Source of the DNA: an uncultured Succinivibrio sp.
GTDB taxonomy: Bacteria; Pseudomonadota; Gammaproteobacteria; Enterobacterales; Succinivibrionaceae
DNA length: 6,641 bases
Direction: 5' to 3'
NCBI GenBank assembly: GCA_900754255.1
Contig: CAAECI010000106.1
Location: 1 to 6,641, forward strand
The notes beneath the pieces were generated by a model. That model was not told where the DNA came from, did not search any database, and was given only the letters and a program-made list of their open reading frames with translations. The position numbers and the translations under genes are program-made. Shown here piece by piece: positions 6,438-6,641 of the stretch (position 1 is the stretch's first letter; each line of letters begins with the position of its first letter).

Positions 6438-6442
6438 GCGAA
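6417..6442. repeat. Perfect 8-bp inverted repeat, possible operator or leader hairpin
   Basis: TTCGCAAG (6417-6424) and CTTGCGAA (6435-6442) form a perfect palindrome around a 10-bp spacer. It lies between the predicted sigma-54 start site (about 6453) and the fliK ribosome-binding site. It could be a binding site for the sigma-54 activator, since FleQ and FlrC are known to act from sites near or downstream of flagellar promoters, or an mRNA hairpin in the leader. The dyad is directly visible; the role is inferred. Confidence 0.55.
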
Positions 6443-6463
6443 TTCAAGCTATACCGGAGTTAA

Positions 6464-6480
6464 AGCAAATTACCTGCCAA
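6464..6480 (-). promoter_or_regulatory. Sigma-54 (RpoN) promoter of fliK
   Basis: The minus strand reads TTGGCAGGTAATTTGCT. The invariant GG (6478-6477) and GC (6466-6465) are exactly 10 nt apart, and TGGCA and TTGC both match the -24/-12 consensus TGGCAC-N5-TTGC. Transcription would begin near 6453 and give a leader of about 63 nt before fliK. Class II and III flagellar genes in Vibrio, Pseudomonas and Aeromonas use such promoters with FlrA/FlrC or FleQ/FleR type activators. Confidence 0.8.
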
Positions 6481-6641
6481 GTTTTCAAACGATGGAATTT
6501 TTATGTACGGCGACCAAGCCAAACGACAGAGATCACACTTTGCCATAAGGTGCGGAAAGCCGTGTCAGTTTAATTTTAACCTTGGGCTTAACGTCGAAGG
6601 TGTTCTTTAAAAATTTGGTATGAATTTAGTAGATTAGGGGA
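6481..6641. other. AT-rich DNA upstream of the fliK promoter, no gene seen
   Basis: This stretch is visibly more AT-rich than the coding block and no coding sequence can be supported on either strand. It could hold upstream activator or IHF sites for the sigma-54 promoter and the start of a divergent plus-strand unit beyond the edge. A minus-strand frame is open from the edge to a TAA at 6588-6590 (17 codons), which could be the end of an upstream gene but is too short to judge. Confidence 0.4.

Noticed and set aside
6391..6573. 60-residue plus-strand open frame divergent from fliK
   Set aside because: It covers the fliK ribosome-binding site, palindrome and sigma-54 promoter, resembles no known family and has no convincing Shine-Dalgarno, since its ATG abuts the fliK start.
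6588..6641. Minus-strand open stretch at the right edge as the C-terminus of an upstream flagellar gene such as fliJ
   Set aside because: Only 17 codons are visible and they match nothing recognisable, so no call is justified.
1..6641. CRISPR arrays, tRNA or rRNA genes, insertion sequences, riboswitches
   Set aside because: No regularly spaced repeats, cloverleaf or rRNA-like segments, transposase frames or terminal inverted repeats were seen; the DNA is almost fully covered by flagellar genes.

Overview
The window is an ordinary but well-preserved flagellar gene block from a bacterium. On the minus strand, in transcription order, it holds fliK, fliL, fliM, fliN, fliO, fliP, fliQ and fliR (about 6390 down to 372). 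Converging on it from the left edge is the 3' end of a plus-strand gene for an AAA-ATPase-like protein with a C-terminal PD-(D/E)XK nuclease fold. The fliKLMNOPQR order, the gammaproteobacterial look of FliM and FliN, and a near-consensus sigma-54 promoter before fliK point to a gammaproteobacterium with a Vibrio/Pseudomonas/Aeromonas-type flagellar hierarchy rather than the FlhDC scheme of enterics. The AAA-ATPase/PDDEXK_9 family is frequent in gut and rumen anaerobes, so a member of the Succinivibrionaceae is a reasonable guess, but this is inference.

Layout from the left: 1-296 is the plus-strand AAA-ATPase-like tail. A 75-bp convergent gap follows, with a 12-bp-stem hairpin at 322-353. 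Then come fliR (372-1169), fliQ (1180-1449), fliP (1460-2290), fliO (2287-2691), fliN (2691-3116), fliM (3125-4171) and fliL (4181-4729), all minus strand. They are packed with gaps of 10 nt or less or overlaps of 1-4 nt, so they almost certainly share one transcript. A 176-nt gap (4730-4905) separates fliL from fliK (4906-6390). Upstream of fliK are a Shine-Dalgarno site, a palindrome overlapped by direct repeats (6409-6442), a sigma-54 -24/-12 element (6464-6480), and about 160 bp of AT-rich DNA with no recognisable gene.

The genes form a coherent assembly module. FliP, FliQ and FliR (with the accessory protein FliO) build the membrane export gate. FliM and FliN form the cytoplasmic C-ring that switches rotation and receives CheY-P. 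FliL is a stator-associated membrane protein. FliK measures the hook and triggers the export specificity switch. FlhB, which normally follows fliR, and FliJ, which normally precedes fliK, are not in the window, so this block is detached from the canonical fliEFGHIJ and flhB neighbours at least locally.

I found no evidence of a new biological system. The points most worth checking are the sigma-54 promoter with the symmetrical repeat cluster just downstream of its predicted start site, the start of fliP, and the long fliK-fliL spacer.
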